NCBI GenBank assembly: GCA_009760855.2 | Contig: WPIO01000005.1 | Coordinates: forward strand, 2,890,001 to 2,954,000 | DNA length: 64,000 nt | Reading direction: 5' to 3' | Source of the DNA: Cristatella mucedo | Lineage: Eukaryota > Bryozoa > Phylactolaemata > Cristatellidae | In this document: piece by piece, positions 27,101 to 33,599 of the stretch | How positions within the stretch are numbered: the first letter of the stretch is position 1 | How the letters are laid out: every line of letters begins with the position of its first letter | Translations under genes and position numbers: made by a program | Notes under the pieces: model-generated | What the model was told of the DNA's origin: nothing | Databases searched by the model: none | What the model saw: the letters and a program-made list of their open reading frames with translations, nothing else

Positions 27101-28965
27101 TTTTGTGGGTAAAATTCAGAGATTATTATTGTTATTGTGTTTTTATTATTGTGATATTTATTTATTATTTATTATGCTATTATTATTGCGTTTTTTATTA
27201 TGTCTAAACCTTGATGCTGTTGTAGCCACGACGAATAATGGCTACCGGCTATTGGCTATTGGGATGCTCGGTATCAAAAATAATCCAACAGCTTTGTTGC
27301 TCAGGGACCAAAATGCTGCTTTAACCTGCTTTGAGCAAGCGTCAATCGTCAGCATTGCTAATATTGCCGATTACGCATCTGCTTTAGTTTCATGCACACA
27401 GGTAGTAAGCGTCATTCCCTGACTAGTCAGGTAAAGCTGCCAGGTAGTAGCACATTGTTTTGACACGTAGGGCACTCATTTTTTTATTTCTTTCTTGGGA
27501 ACTAACAACAATAGCCCAAAGAATTCTAAGCTCCAGCATCCACGTAGCTTGATTTGTGCTCCAGAACATACTTACCCTTCTTACTCGCATTAATGCTTTG
27601 ACTGAATGCGTGAGACATTAAATGAATGAAGATGAAACAGCACAACAACAAACCCTGGCAAACTGGAGGCTTTATTAAATTAAGGGAGCCCGGGTTCTTT
27701 TGCTGAATCAGCATCAGCCGGTACTGAAAGGCAAGATCAAGTGGCCAACAGGTGCCATTTTCACATAACCGAGGGTGCATATACATCCTACTTTTACTCT
27801 TACACATACAGAACCAACAATGCAATGCCGTAAGCTGGTCATTTCATAGAGATAAGCTCAATATTATTTAGTTTCTCCCATTTCCTAGGTTATCATGATA
27901 CCACTCACCATTCGTCCGTGTTTCCTTTGCAGCAAATGTAAAGCACTTATAAAAAGAGATCGAGTTCTCTGAGAGCACTTTACCAAGTGCATTATTATTA
28001 TTATTATTATCACTCACATCCTCCATACGCATTCCTGCGTTAACGAGTAATGCCGTTGTAACAGGGGTGAGCATGTAAAATTCACAACCAGGGGATACGG
28101 TCCAAATGAATACAATCCTGCTTGATAGTTCAGAGGCAAGTTGCTATAGGAAATACGTCAGCAAAGATGCTTGCACCAATTAGTGAACCATACGGTTCAC
28201 CTAATGTTTCACAACATCTATCATCGACAAAGTCCACAAGAAACTACGTTCGGGGCGGCATATGGCAACGTTAATCGATTGAAAAATATATGAATTCCGA
28301 AAGCTAACCTGAAGAATCTGACGATACGCTCTGAAACATCTTGCCTTCCTTCTATGAAGGTGACGCGTGCAAGGAATATTGGCAAAACCCAAGGCAAGCA
28401 TTGGCTGGTGACAATCAATAGTTAAAACTGTACGGAATCATAAATCAAGCCACGAGTGCTAGCAGCTGTAAGGCTCAGTGCAGTTACTGTCTCCTTTAAT
28501 ACACCTCGAGGCCCAGGTAATGCTGAGAAAAGACAAAAAAAGGTGAAAACTGCGACAGTGGTATGCCCAAAGAAGCTGCTGCTGCATTTTCAGCATGTAC
28601 GAAAGCCCCGGCCAGAGGCTGCATGCTCTATGAATGCTACTGATAGGCAACTCACTCTGTAACGTTGACGAAGAGTTTAGGTTCTGCAGCACGTATTGCG
28701 ACTGCTGCGAACATTTATCACTGACGTTGACAGGCAGTGTTTCTCTGAGCTGTTTGGCAAGGTCGACATAGCTGAATCCACCAACGGCTGGTCGAGCAAG
28801 TTGGCTCTTCAATAGTTCCAACAAGAAAGTCGAGTTCTTGCTGCTAAGCTCAGACTGCACCGAGTGGTCATAAATGCCGACGCTCTCGGAAGCACAGAGC
28901 AAAGCTAAGCCAGCAATTATGCCAGCAACGGGCAGAGCCTTTTGACTCGACATCGCAATGGTCAT
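5168..28965 (-). CDS. NRF-6-like acyltransferase 3 family gene, copy A (10 exons visible, 3' end missing)
   Basis: Split gene assembled from ten GT-AG exons whose phases agree at every junction (lengths 310, 164, 76, 91, 293, 171, 97, 102, 166, 80). The product so far is 516 residues. Residues 1-31 look like a signal peptide. About 40-215 is a Cys-containing extracellular NRF domain with motifs LDSFGKP, EGNFYWMGDFDEC and GACVPSGC. A transmembrane segment lies near 230-255. An Acyl_transf_3 core follows, with NGIRFLSISWVVLGHTY (His357), SVDTFFLLSG, LTPAYALILMIW, WWTNLLYVNN and CMDWTWYLANDMQFF. Known family: multi-pass membrane proteins of the NRF-6/NDG-4 type, linked in nematodes to drug and yolk/lipid uptake; the donor and acceptor of acyl transfer are unknown. 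The C-terminal exons seen in gene B were not found left of 5168. Identification as the family is secure; exact substrate is not inferable. Confidence 0.9.
7636..8110 (-). mobile_element. Second-family LINE (TACATT tail), 3' fragment
   Basis: Begins (in minus sense) in the end of the reverse-transcriptase ORF, with FLRLKTVGDRSFSSAG and RLWNSLPQFL, and ends near 7636 with AATGTAATGTA-type repeats. Closely matches 33600-34050 and the plus copy near 53600-53990. Confidence 0.8.
8341..8516 (-). repeat. tRNA-derived SINE, near full length
   Basis: Same element as 62676-62864 on the other strand: tRNA-like head (AGCCGTAATGACTCACTAGG on minus), the CCTCGGTCCCGAGG palindrome, a B-box-like region, then the GGTGATAG-like 3' body and an AT-rich end. 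Confidence 0.8.
8710..8875 (-). CDS. Gene A exon 9: LTPAYALILMIW segment
   Basis: 166 bp, acceptor tccatttgtag, donor TCCG|gtatgg, phase 2 in and 0 out. It contains RLTPAYALILMIWTCLF and WWTNLLYVNNLV, two of the strongest Acyl_transf_3/NRF signatures. 46/55 residues are identical to gene B exon 58348-58513. Confidence 0.94.
8876..10032 (-). other. Gene A intron 8
   Basis: 1.16 kb. Contains a (CA)n microsatellite and a degenerate CA-rich tract (9130-9345). Nothing else recognisable. Confidence 0.8.
9130..9345. repeat. (CA)n microsatellite and degenerate CA-rich tract
   Basis: A pure dinucleotide run of about 34 bases near 9130-9162, followed by about 180 bases of interrupted ACAC/CACG repeats. 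The ORF through it is low complexity (Thr/His/Ala) and not a gene. Confidence 0.95.
10033..10134 (-). CDS. Gene A exon 8: GFLATYLFLKE segment
   Basis: 102 bp, acceptor cttttttag, donor ATTAG|gtaagt, phase 2 in and out. It encodes GFLATYLFLKEI, a Lys-rich turn and YFHRYIR. It is 27/34 residues identical to gene B exon 63177-63278, which has the same length and phase. Confidence 0.92.
10403..10499 (-). CDS. Gene A exon 7: SVDTFFLLSG segment
   Basis: 97 bp, acceptor cttgttttttag, donor CTCAG|gtatgg, phase 1 in and 2 out. It encodes SFQVIFNSSVSVDTFFLLS, matching the transmembrane block after the His motif in this family. It is separated from exon 6 by an 8.9-kb intron rich in LINE fragments. Confidence 0.88.
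11270..13230 (+). mobile_element. CR1/L2-type LINE, degenerate, split by a hAT-type insertion
   Basis: Starts in the endonuclease-to-RT linker (ADMLDEFAPLTKCTVRPRPD, then KLEKVYKRSRLS) and continues through broken RT sequence to the end of the ORF near 13230. Interrupted at 12352-12536. Many stops; non-functional. Confidence 0.75.
12352..12536 (+). mobile_element. Non-autonomous hAT-type element (185 bp)
   Basis: Ends CAGCATTCTCAACCT and AGGTTGAGAACCACTG are imperfect inverted repeats. The element is flanked by a perfect 8-bp duplication TTTTAGAG (12344-12351 and 12537-12544). No coding capacity. It lies inside a CR1/L2 copy and is thus younger than that copy. Confidence 0.93.
13308..14836 (+). 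mobile_element. CR1/L2-type LINE, best-preserved RT copy in the window
   Basis: 5'-truncated copy with RT palm: SGRLQSIDVNG, VPQGSVLGPVLF, the catalytic box FHFYADDTQLY, then FLKLNDDKTNLLVMGKPS, and the C-terminal region LLADLHWLPVKQRIDFK through FGDRAFSSYAPKAWNSLP. Residues 13844-14572 are open (242 codons), but frameshifts and stops break the region before it. The 3' UTR ends in the AAAGCGCCTAGAGAGAGATT block and (ATT)n. Not active, but useful as a family reference. Confidence 0.9.
14840..15017 (+). mobile_element. CR1/L2-type LINE, 3' tail
   Basis: A short segment ending in TACAGCGCCTAGAAAGAGAT and (ATT)n, directly after the tail of the copy ending at 14836. Represents a separate truncated insertion or tandem tail. 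Confidence 0.75.
15752..16590 (-). mobile_element. CR1/L2-type LINE, 3' part
   Basis: Minus-strand copy with tail at 15752 ((AAT)n on plus) and RT C-terminal region: LDVCNSLLAGLPAYGIRCLQ, NSAARLVYRERHSC and LHWLPVKRRIDFK. Frameshifted after the LHWLPVK block. Confidence 0.85.
16740..19380 (-). mobile_element. CR1/L2-type LINE, longest copy, from endonuclease to tail
   Basis: In minus sense it starts within about 30 bp of gene A exon 6 with the apurinic-type endonuclease motif FLGDFNIHF (near 19320-19350). It continues through the linker (near 18950-19250), RT (LLVFLDFLAAF near 18060-18090) and the C-terminal region (17069-17386) to a 3' UTR and tail near 16740-16850. Heavily mutated. Its 3' UTR variant (GCAAGAGAATCAATAACC) also occurs near 21490 and 61110, marking a subfamily distinct from the 13308-14836 copy. 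Confidence 0.7.
19393..19563 (-). CDS. Gene A exon 6: conserved His block of acyltransferase domain
   Basis: 171 bp, acceptor ttctttctttcag, donor GTAG|gtaaga, phase 1 in and 1 out. It encodes CYKNGQKLLNTDQ and then NGIRFLSISWVVLGHTY. The His of LGHTY (residue 357) is the conserved residue of Acyl_transf_3 proteins. The intron just downstream carries LINE endonuclease sequence within about 30 bp of this donor, so the open frame runs on into transposon sequence. Confidence 0.9.
19865..20157 (-). CDS. Gene A exon 5: first internal transmembrane segment and linker
   Basis: 293 bp, acceptor tttctttcacag, donor TTCAG|gtactt, phase 2 in and 1 out. It encodes a hydrophobic helix ending in the family motif GTLYDIV, followed by a His- and Asp-rich variable linker of about 60 residues. 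That linker is the part of NRF-type proteins that usually varies most. The reading frame is open throughout. Confidence 0.8.
20290..20395 (+). mobile_element. CR1/L2-type LINE, diverged 3' tail
   Basis: Remnant of the tail block (AGGTAAAGCACCTTTAAGAG, then a TCTATGC-like end), followed by a short (ATC)n run at about 20369-20387. Confidence 0.5.
20901..20951. repeat. Perfect 24-bp inverted repeat with 3-base loop
   Basis: Arms AGTTTTGCAAGTCTTGCCCC+TCCC and the exact reverse complement, separated by TTA. No mismatch over 24 bp. It lies in gene A intron 4 and is not part of any repeat I recognise here. Confidence 0.95.
21400..22790 (-). mobile_element. CR1/L2-type LINE, subfamily with GAGAATCAATA 3' UTR
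   Basis: Tail block near 21420-21480 (AGCACCATAAGAGAACTTAA on plus), 3' UTR to about 21860, and RT C-terminal and palm sequence to about 22790 (LHWLSIKHRINFKTL near 22130; FRNDISCDEH near 22450). Non-functional. Confidence 0.7.
23097..23187 (-). CDS. Gene A exon 4: end of NRF domain
   Basis: 91 bp, acceptor aacaattttag, donor CCAT|gtgagt, phase 1 in and 2 out. It encodes a short hydrophobic helix (VLLLLGRSNYTKLSVDC) and then a Cys, as expected between the GxCVPxxC motif and the first internal membrane segment. The call rests on phase matching both neighbours and on the pattern of hydrophobic residues plus Cys, not on strong sequence conservation. Confidence 0.7.
23274..23349 (-). CDS. Gene A exon 3: GACVPSGC motif of NRF domain
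   Basis: Only 76 bp. Acceptor tttttttgctattgcag, donor AGGG|gtaact; phase 0 in, phase 1 out. It encodes PVTLQVGACVPSGCNSSD and a few more residues, matching the G-C-V-P-x-x-C signature that follows the QYC region in this family. It also carries one possible sequon (NSS). Confidence 0.85.
23350..25037 (-). other. Gene A intron 2
   Basis: 1.7 kb. Contains a plus-strand LINE copy at 24140-24720. Nothing recognised in 23350-24130 and 24725-25037. Confidence 0.8.
24140..24720 (+). mobile_element. CR1/L2-type LINE, 3' part
   Basis: Begins near LLADLHWLQVKQRIDFK and is open (115 codons) through FGDRAFSSYAPKAWNSLP to the ORF end at 24492. It then has a complete 3' UTR and an ATT-type end. Very close to the 13308-14836 copy, so relatively young. 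Confidence 0.9.
25038..25201 (-). CDS. Gene A exon 2: NRF domain core
   Basis: Acceptor ttttgctgcag, donor CCAG|gtgagt, 164 bp, phase 1 in and phase 0 out. It encodes residues 104-158 with the family hallmarks LDSFGKPSAGFLEGNFYW and MGDFDEC, then a QYC motif. The split Met codon (A|TG) with exon 1 restores the usual spacing between the first Cys and the LDSFGKP block, so no exon seems to be missing. Confidence 0.9.
25960..26945 (+). mobile_element. CR1/L2-type LINE, degenerate 3' part
   Basis: Broken RT C-terminal sequence (SACNLGVILQK-like near 26000; LTFRSLQSLAPANLSDLIP near 26450), 3' UTR with AATGTAAAGTGTCTAGAAAG, and (ATT)n ending near 26945. Confidence 0.85.
27120..27200. repeat. ATT-rich simple repeat
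   Basis: Interrupted ATT/TTA repeats. The ORF across it begins with a run of Leu/Phe and is not credible. Confidence 0.8.
27890..28009 (+). mobile_element. CR1/L2-type LINE, 3' tail
   Basis: CAGCAAATGTAAAGCACTTA block, the GAGTTCTCTGAGAGC motif and (ATT)n. Strongly 5'-truncated. Confidence 0.85.
28656..28965 (-). CDS. Gene A exon 1: start, signal peptide and beginning of NRF domain
   Basis: Encodes residues 1-103. It opens MTIAMSSQK; a second Met four codons later (28953) is an alternative start. A hydrophobic stretch (VAGIIAGLALLCAS) follows, typical of a signal peptide. Three N-glycosylation sequons (NST, NVS, NSS) and a Cys in VNVSDKC fit a secreted domain. The donor is CAGA|gtgagt, ending in phase 1. 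No TATA box is obvious upstream. Confidence 0.85.
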
Positions 28966-29789
28966 TAATTGGTGGTTTGTCGACGAAAGTTCTTTCCTCT
29001 GAATCTCGCAGTTAATTTCACACTGCTGGCGGTGGCACTATGCACTATAGTGAAGCATCCAAATAATTCGTGGACTTAACAAAAATTCACAACGAGACAG
29101 CCACGGCGAAGGGGAAACGGCAGCAAGAGCAGGCGTTACCTAACCGCACGATCTGCTCACCTTGACCTATTATACGAAGCGGGATGGCATCCGGCATGGC
29201 TCCCTTGGATACGAGAGGTAGTACTACCCTTAGAATCTCAATCACGAGGAAATATTAAGCAATAAAAATCTGCAGATCAATGTATAGTAAATTTAGCCAT
29301 GTGCCTTTAAGACCACTGTGATTATCCATGTTGTGTGACAGTGTCTCTAGCGGCGGCTGTTCTAGTGGGAGTCTCACAGAGACCCAGCGGGCGCAAGTGC
29401 ACGGTAAACGAGACTGCTGTATTCCTCTCAACGGGCACATATATGAGAGCTCGATTCGTCGCAGCAGATGACACGAAATATAACCTGCATTAGTGGCCCG
29501 ACCTGCGTTGCTTCAGTGGCTCAACTGTTGGCCACAGGTGAGGCATGTGCGTTAAAATCAGGCGCTTCGCTAATTACAGCAGAAGCCGCAGGGGCACACA
29601 ACATCCATTATTGAGTTGCTATCCGCCTTCGGCGGTCACGCACTGGGAACATGCTGGTAGGTGGCGCGTAAGGCGGATGTTTCAGATAGCAAGGTCGTTA
29701 ACGCTATCAGCGAATACCCCTGTTTTTCTACTTGTTCCTCCTGCCAAAAAAAACATGAGACACTGCAGACCGAAAATATCGTCTACAGC

Positions 29790-29828
29790 GATATATATAT
29801 ATATATATATATATTTATTTATTTATTT
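29790..29828. repeat. (TA)n and (TTTA)n microsatellite
   Basis: A TA run of about 26 bases followed directly by four TTTA units. Both overlapping ORFs contain YIYIYI runs and are artefacts. Confidence 0.95.
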
Positions 29829-30115
29829 ATGGGCGACCACCCTAACACTGGAATTGTGTTATTCTGGCTGGCGTGATTGTATAGCAGTGTATCAGGCATA
29901 TACAATCCTATATAGACCGAGCATCCCCAGTTTAAAGATGCTAACGAACTGTTGCAAATCCGTCTTTAACTAGGATACCCGTTTAGTTGAAACTGCGGCA
30001 ATATTCATGCAGCGTTACCATAGACTTGTGGTTATCAAAGCGCAACAATGAATAGTAAAGCATTAATTATTTCTCCTTGCCTCAGTATCTGAAGCTGAAA
30101 ATCTAAGGCCAAGTT

Positions 30116-30442
30116 TGTAACCGAGTTCCAGGGGTCAAAGGCTAGTTCCCGCCATACTCCGGCCACGCTGCCGCTCGCCATGCCGCCGAGCAAGGGTAAG
30201 ACGAGCGGCCGTCAGGGTAAACCTCTTTATAACAACGCTTGCGCCAACAACAACAGGTCAACTAAACAAGTCTACAGGGAGGGTCCTAAACGAAGCACAC
30301 TATAGGGGCACAAGACGACGCAGCCAGCGCCAACAAACGTGTCAGTTGGTCAGTCGGCGTCCGCAGTCCTGTCGTTGTACCGACTCCAGATCCAACAGTG
30401 CGAGCGTATGCCGTCCAAAACCCGGCTGGCTGAGTAACTGCT
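30116..30442 (+). mobile_element. LTR-like repeat, truncated copy
   Basis: Starts TGTAACCGAGTTCCAGG and is colinear, with high similarity, with 32346-32688 (shared GGCCACGCTGCCGCTCGCCA and CCAACAACAACAGG blocks). It stops at GAGTAACTGCT while the other copy continues. Contains TTTATAA, as a promoter in an LTR could. Non-coding. Confidence 0.7.
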
Positions 30443-30494
30443 TTTTATTTAATTGATGACACTGCCCCTTATCGTTGTACGAATGGGCTCTGAC

Positions 30495-30667
30495 ATTAAA
30501 TAAATAAATCCTAGTTGATTAAACAGCCTATTGTTGTATAGCGACAGAAGAGCCTTTACGGCTATCACCGCCACTTGCAGTGGCGATAAAGAATCGCCCA
30601 CTGCAGGAATTGAACCCAGAACCGAGGTCGTGAAAGCAACCTCCTTACCTAGTGTGCCATCACGGCT
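30495..30667 (-). repeat. tRNA-derived SINE
   Basis: Minus-strand copy with tRNA-like head near 30640-30667, GGTTCAATTCC-like B box near 30605 and the TTAAATCA-type end with AAATAAATAAAT on plus. The central palindrome is partly deleted. Confidence 0.8.
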
Positions 30668-31135
30668 GTAGGTTCTGATACGCACAGCCGAGAGCCAGCC
30701 GATGCCCAACCCCAACAGTTTATTCCAACGCACGGAGCCGAAGAGCGCACGGCTCCTACTCTCACTCGGCTCCCCTCTCCCAGGTCGGCGTTCCCTCCTC
30801 CCCACTCCCTCCCAACCACAACTCATCCCGTGAGTTGGCGGGGGACAAAACCGGCCTGTGGATAAAGCACAGCCGTCAGACCACAGCTGACCACCGGCCT
30901 GTCCCTAGGCCACAGCCACCAGCTGTTTGACCCTGGGGTAGTTCAGGGCACTTACCGGTCTGCCTGCACTGGCAGTGTGCCGGCCAGCCCAGTGTCTATG
31001 ATCGATCATGCATACATAGAAACACAAACCGCAATGGCTTTTCGATCTGGTATGCGGTCGGGACGTACTATTGGCGATCGTTGTGATGAGGGAGTCGCAG
31101 GGGGACTCAGGTGGGCGAGAGAAGCGAGGAGAGCC

Positions 31136-31230
31136 ACGCTCCCCTCTGCTCTCTGAGAGTGGTGAAATAAGCCGGCGGTGCTGCTCGTCGGCTAGCGTTC
31201 CGTGCTGTTCGCGACGATAACTCAACCGAC
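31136..31230 (+). repeat. Repeat shared with 47484-47560 (LTR fragment?)
   Basis: Shares about 75 bp including GCTCGTCGGCT and CGCGACG with 47484-47560. Both carry an AATAA(A/G) just before, as an LTR R/U5 region could. Embedded in GC-richer DNA (30670-31250). Confidence 0.4.
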
Positions 31231-32171
31231 ACTTCCATCGACCACGTAGTAGATATAGTAAAATCTAGCATCACAACTGGATTCTTCGGCTAGCTACATA
31301 TATATGCATATGCAGATGATTTGAAAAAAATATATGTGTATATAGTTCTGGATTTAACATAAGCAAACTCTACACTTGCACCGGGTAGAGAAATTTGAAC
31401 GAATAAAGTTTAGATAACCGCCAATAACAATATTACTTGAGGCCTAGACTTACAATTCAGATAAGCTAAATGATTTCAGTTATTTAAGCTCTTTCTACGC
31501 AGTTGGTCTCGTCATGCATGTCCTTAACTAGGCATACAGAATGCCCCCTATATCACGAATTGACACAACTAACGACTGCATGCAAGTCTTCGAGATCTGG
31601 AGCCGACTAAAACGGGTGCGTGTAAAACAGCTTGGAGCATTGCAATAGGTCCTATCCAGGTTGAAGAAGTCAACCCAGGTGTTCTGTGGTCCAGTACGAA
31701 AGTTTAGTAAAGTGTAAAAACTTCAATACAAACATCAAGCTATTCGTCGCTTGTCAATCGCACCGCTAAGCCTTAATGCCTTCAGCTGTGCCAACTCACC
31801 GTGGACGTTATCAATTCAATATTTTTAATGTTTCCTTCTATAATCATGCCTTTGTTATTCAACTCTGGCAACAACAATTCCTTCAGTTGCACCAGTTACG
31901 TAGAAAAGAAGAATAAGTGTTATCGCAGGATATTCTACCTGAGGCAAGTTTAAGGTAGTAGAAAAATATCTTGCACACCATGGTTGTGTATACCGTACTA
32001 ATGATAAAGTCCTATATGGAAGTCACTCGCAAACATAACGTGCTAGGTGTAAAATTACGCTGATGGAAAGTGGTGCTTATGTAGGAGTCTGAATCGCAAG
32101 GATACTCAAGTGCTGCATCCATTTGTGAAGCGTAAATATAGAATCCAGGTGTGGCAGTCGATGATCTAGAG

Positions 32172-33096
32172 CAGTGGTTCTCTACCTTCCTAATTCCACT
32201 ACCCTTTAATACAGTTACTCATGTTGTGGCGACCCCAACCATAAAATTGTGTGCAAAATGTGGAAATGCATGTTTTCCGACGGTCTTAGGCGACCCCTGC
32301 GAAAGGGTCGTTCGACCCCAAAAGGGGTCGCGACCAGCATGTTGATGTAACCGGGTTCCTGGGGTCAGAGGCTAATTCCCGCCAAACCCCGCCATCCTAC
32401 GGCCACGCTGCCGCTCGCCACGCCGCCGAGCTAGGGTAAGACGAGCGGCCGTCAGGTTAAACATCTTTATAATAACGCATACGCCAACAACAACAGGGGA
32501 ACTAAACAAGTCTACAGGGAGGATCCTATACATTATACACTATGGGAGCGCAAGATGACGCAGCAAGCGCGAACAAACGTGTTAGTTGGGGTCAGTCGGC
32601 TTCCGCAGTCCTGTCATTGTACCGACTCCGAGTCCAACAGTACGAGCGTACGCCGTCCAAAACCCGGCTTGCTGAGTAACTGCTGGCTAGTCCGAGACGA
32701 CAACTACCACAGTCATAAGCTTTCACCGAAAGACGCAAACACACGGGGGGGGGTCACGAACACGCTACACGGGGAACGCGGTATAAACAAGTCAACAACG
32801 AGCGAACTATGCAGCTCTACTCTGGCCTTGGGTACTCGTTCCCTTGCGTGCGTGGCAGCATCGCCGGAGCACGCCTGCACGAATCCATATGCATAACTCG
32901 GCGAGACCGGGAGCCTCCAACACCACGACTTACTTGGCCAACTTCCCGTACCCATGAGCCCCGGTGACCTCACAGCACCGCATACATCCGGCCATGCCGT
33001 AGGGTCCGACCCCGGTCTAACCGGTGACCCTAACCCTCACTATGGCCGTCCGGTCCCAGCCAACCGAACCCAGCCTGGGTACATTGAGAACCGCTG
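32172..33096 (+). mobile_element. hAT-type non-autonomous element interrupted by an LTR-like insertion
   Basis: Left end CAGTGGTTCTCTACCTTCC, right end TTGAGAACCGCTG; flanked by 8-bp ATCTAGAG / ATCTTGAG (one mismatch). Same family as 12352-12536 (shared GGGGTCGC and AAAGGGTCG blocks). Interrupted 15 bp before its right end by 32346-33083. Confidence 0.88.
32346..33083 (+). mobile_element. LTR-like element, 738 bp, inside hAT-type element
   Basis: Begins TGTAACCGGG and ends CTGGGTACA (TG...CA), flanked by TTGA on both sides (32342-32345 and 33084-33087). Removing it restores the hAT end. No coding capacity; GC-rich. Second, truncated copy at 30116-30442. Best explained as a solo LTR; a TIR transposon with short ends (TGTAACC/TGTACCC) is the alternative. 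Confidence 0.75.
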
Positions 33097-33599
33097 ATCT
33101 TGAGTTCGAGGACGTTCACGAGCGCGCGAATACACACTAGCTAACTCTCTGTTGCGTGTCGCTCGTCAATTATATCATTAGGAATACAAATTTAAATAAC
33201 GAACAGCTGCATTTAGCCAAAACTCAAGCTGCGCAGCGCTCGCCAGTCGGCCGTTGTAATGCCGTGCTAACCATGCCGGGCCGGCCAAGGCCACAACGTC
33301 ACTATGCCAATTGTGGAGGCTACGTTTTTGTGAAATCTTCGGTAACGCATCGTTATTCCCTCTTCCTTATTATTTTCTTTTACGAGCTAATTTCCGTATT
33401 CCGCATACAAGGCTATAGACACATTTATTAGTCCACAGCGTTGCTGCAAACCTATACCCTGTGAATTAATCGTGCTTAGTGAAGGGTTGCGAAGAGATGA
33501 AACTTCTCCATACTTTGCATCCACTTTGCATCTATTCATGATGCATTCAAGAAGGCGTGAAAATAGAACCAGACAAACAAGCGTCGAAGAAGGCAGAAT

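Larger units (their letters stand above)
25202..28655 (-). other. Gene A intron 1
   Basis: 3.5 kb. Contains a plus-strand LINE copy (25960-26945), an ATT-rich tract (27120-27200) and a LINE tail (27890-28009). Nothing recognised in 25202-25950, 27200-27880 and 28010-28655. Confidence 0.8.

Noticed and set aside
29545..29973. 142-codon plus ORF
   Set aside because: Runs through the TA and TTTA microsatellite (YIYIYI) and has no recognisable domain.
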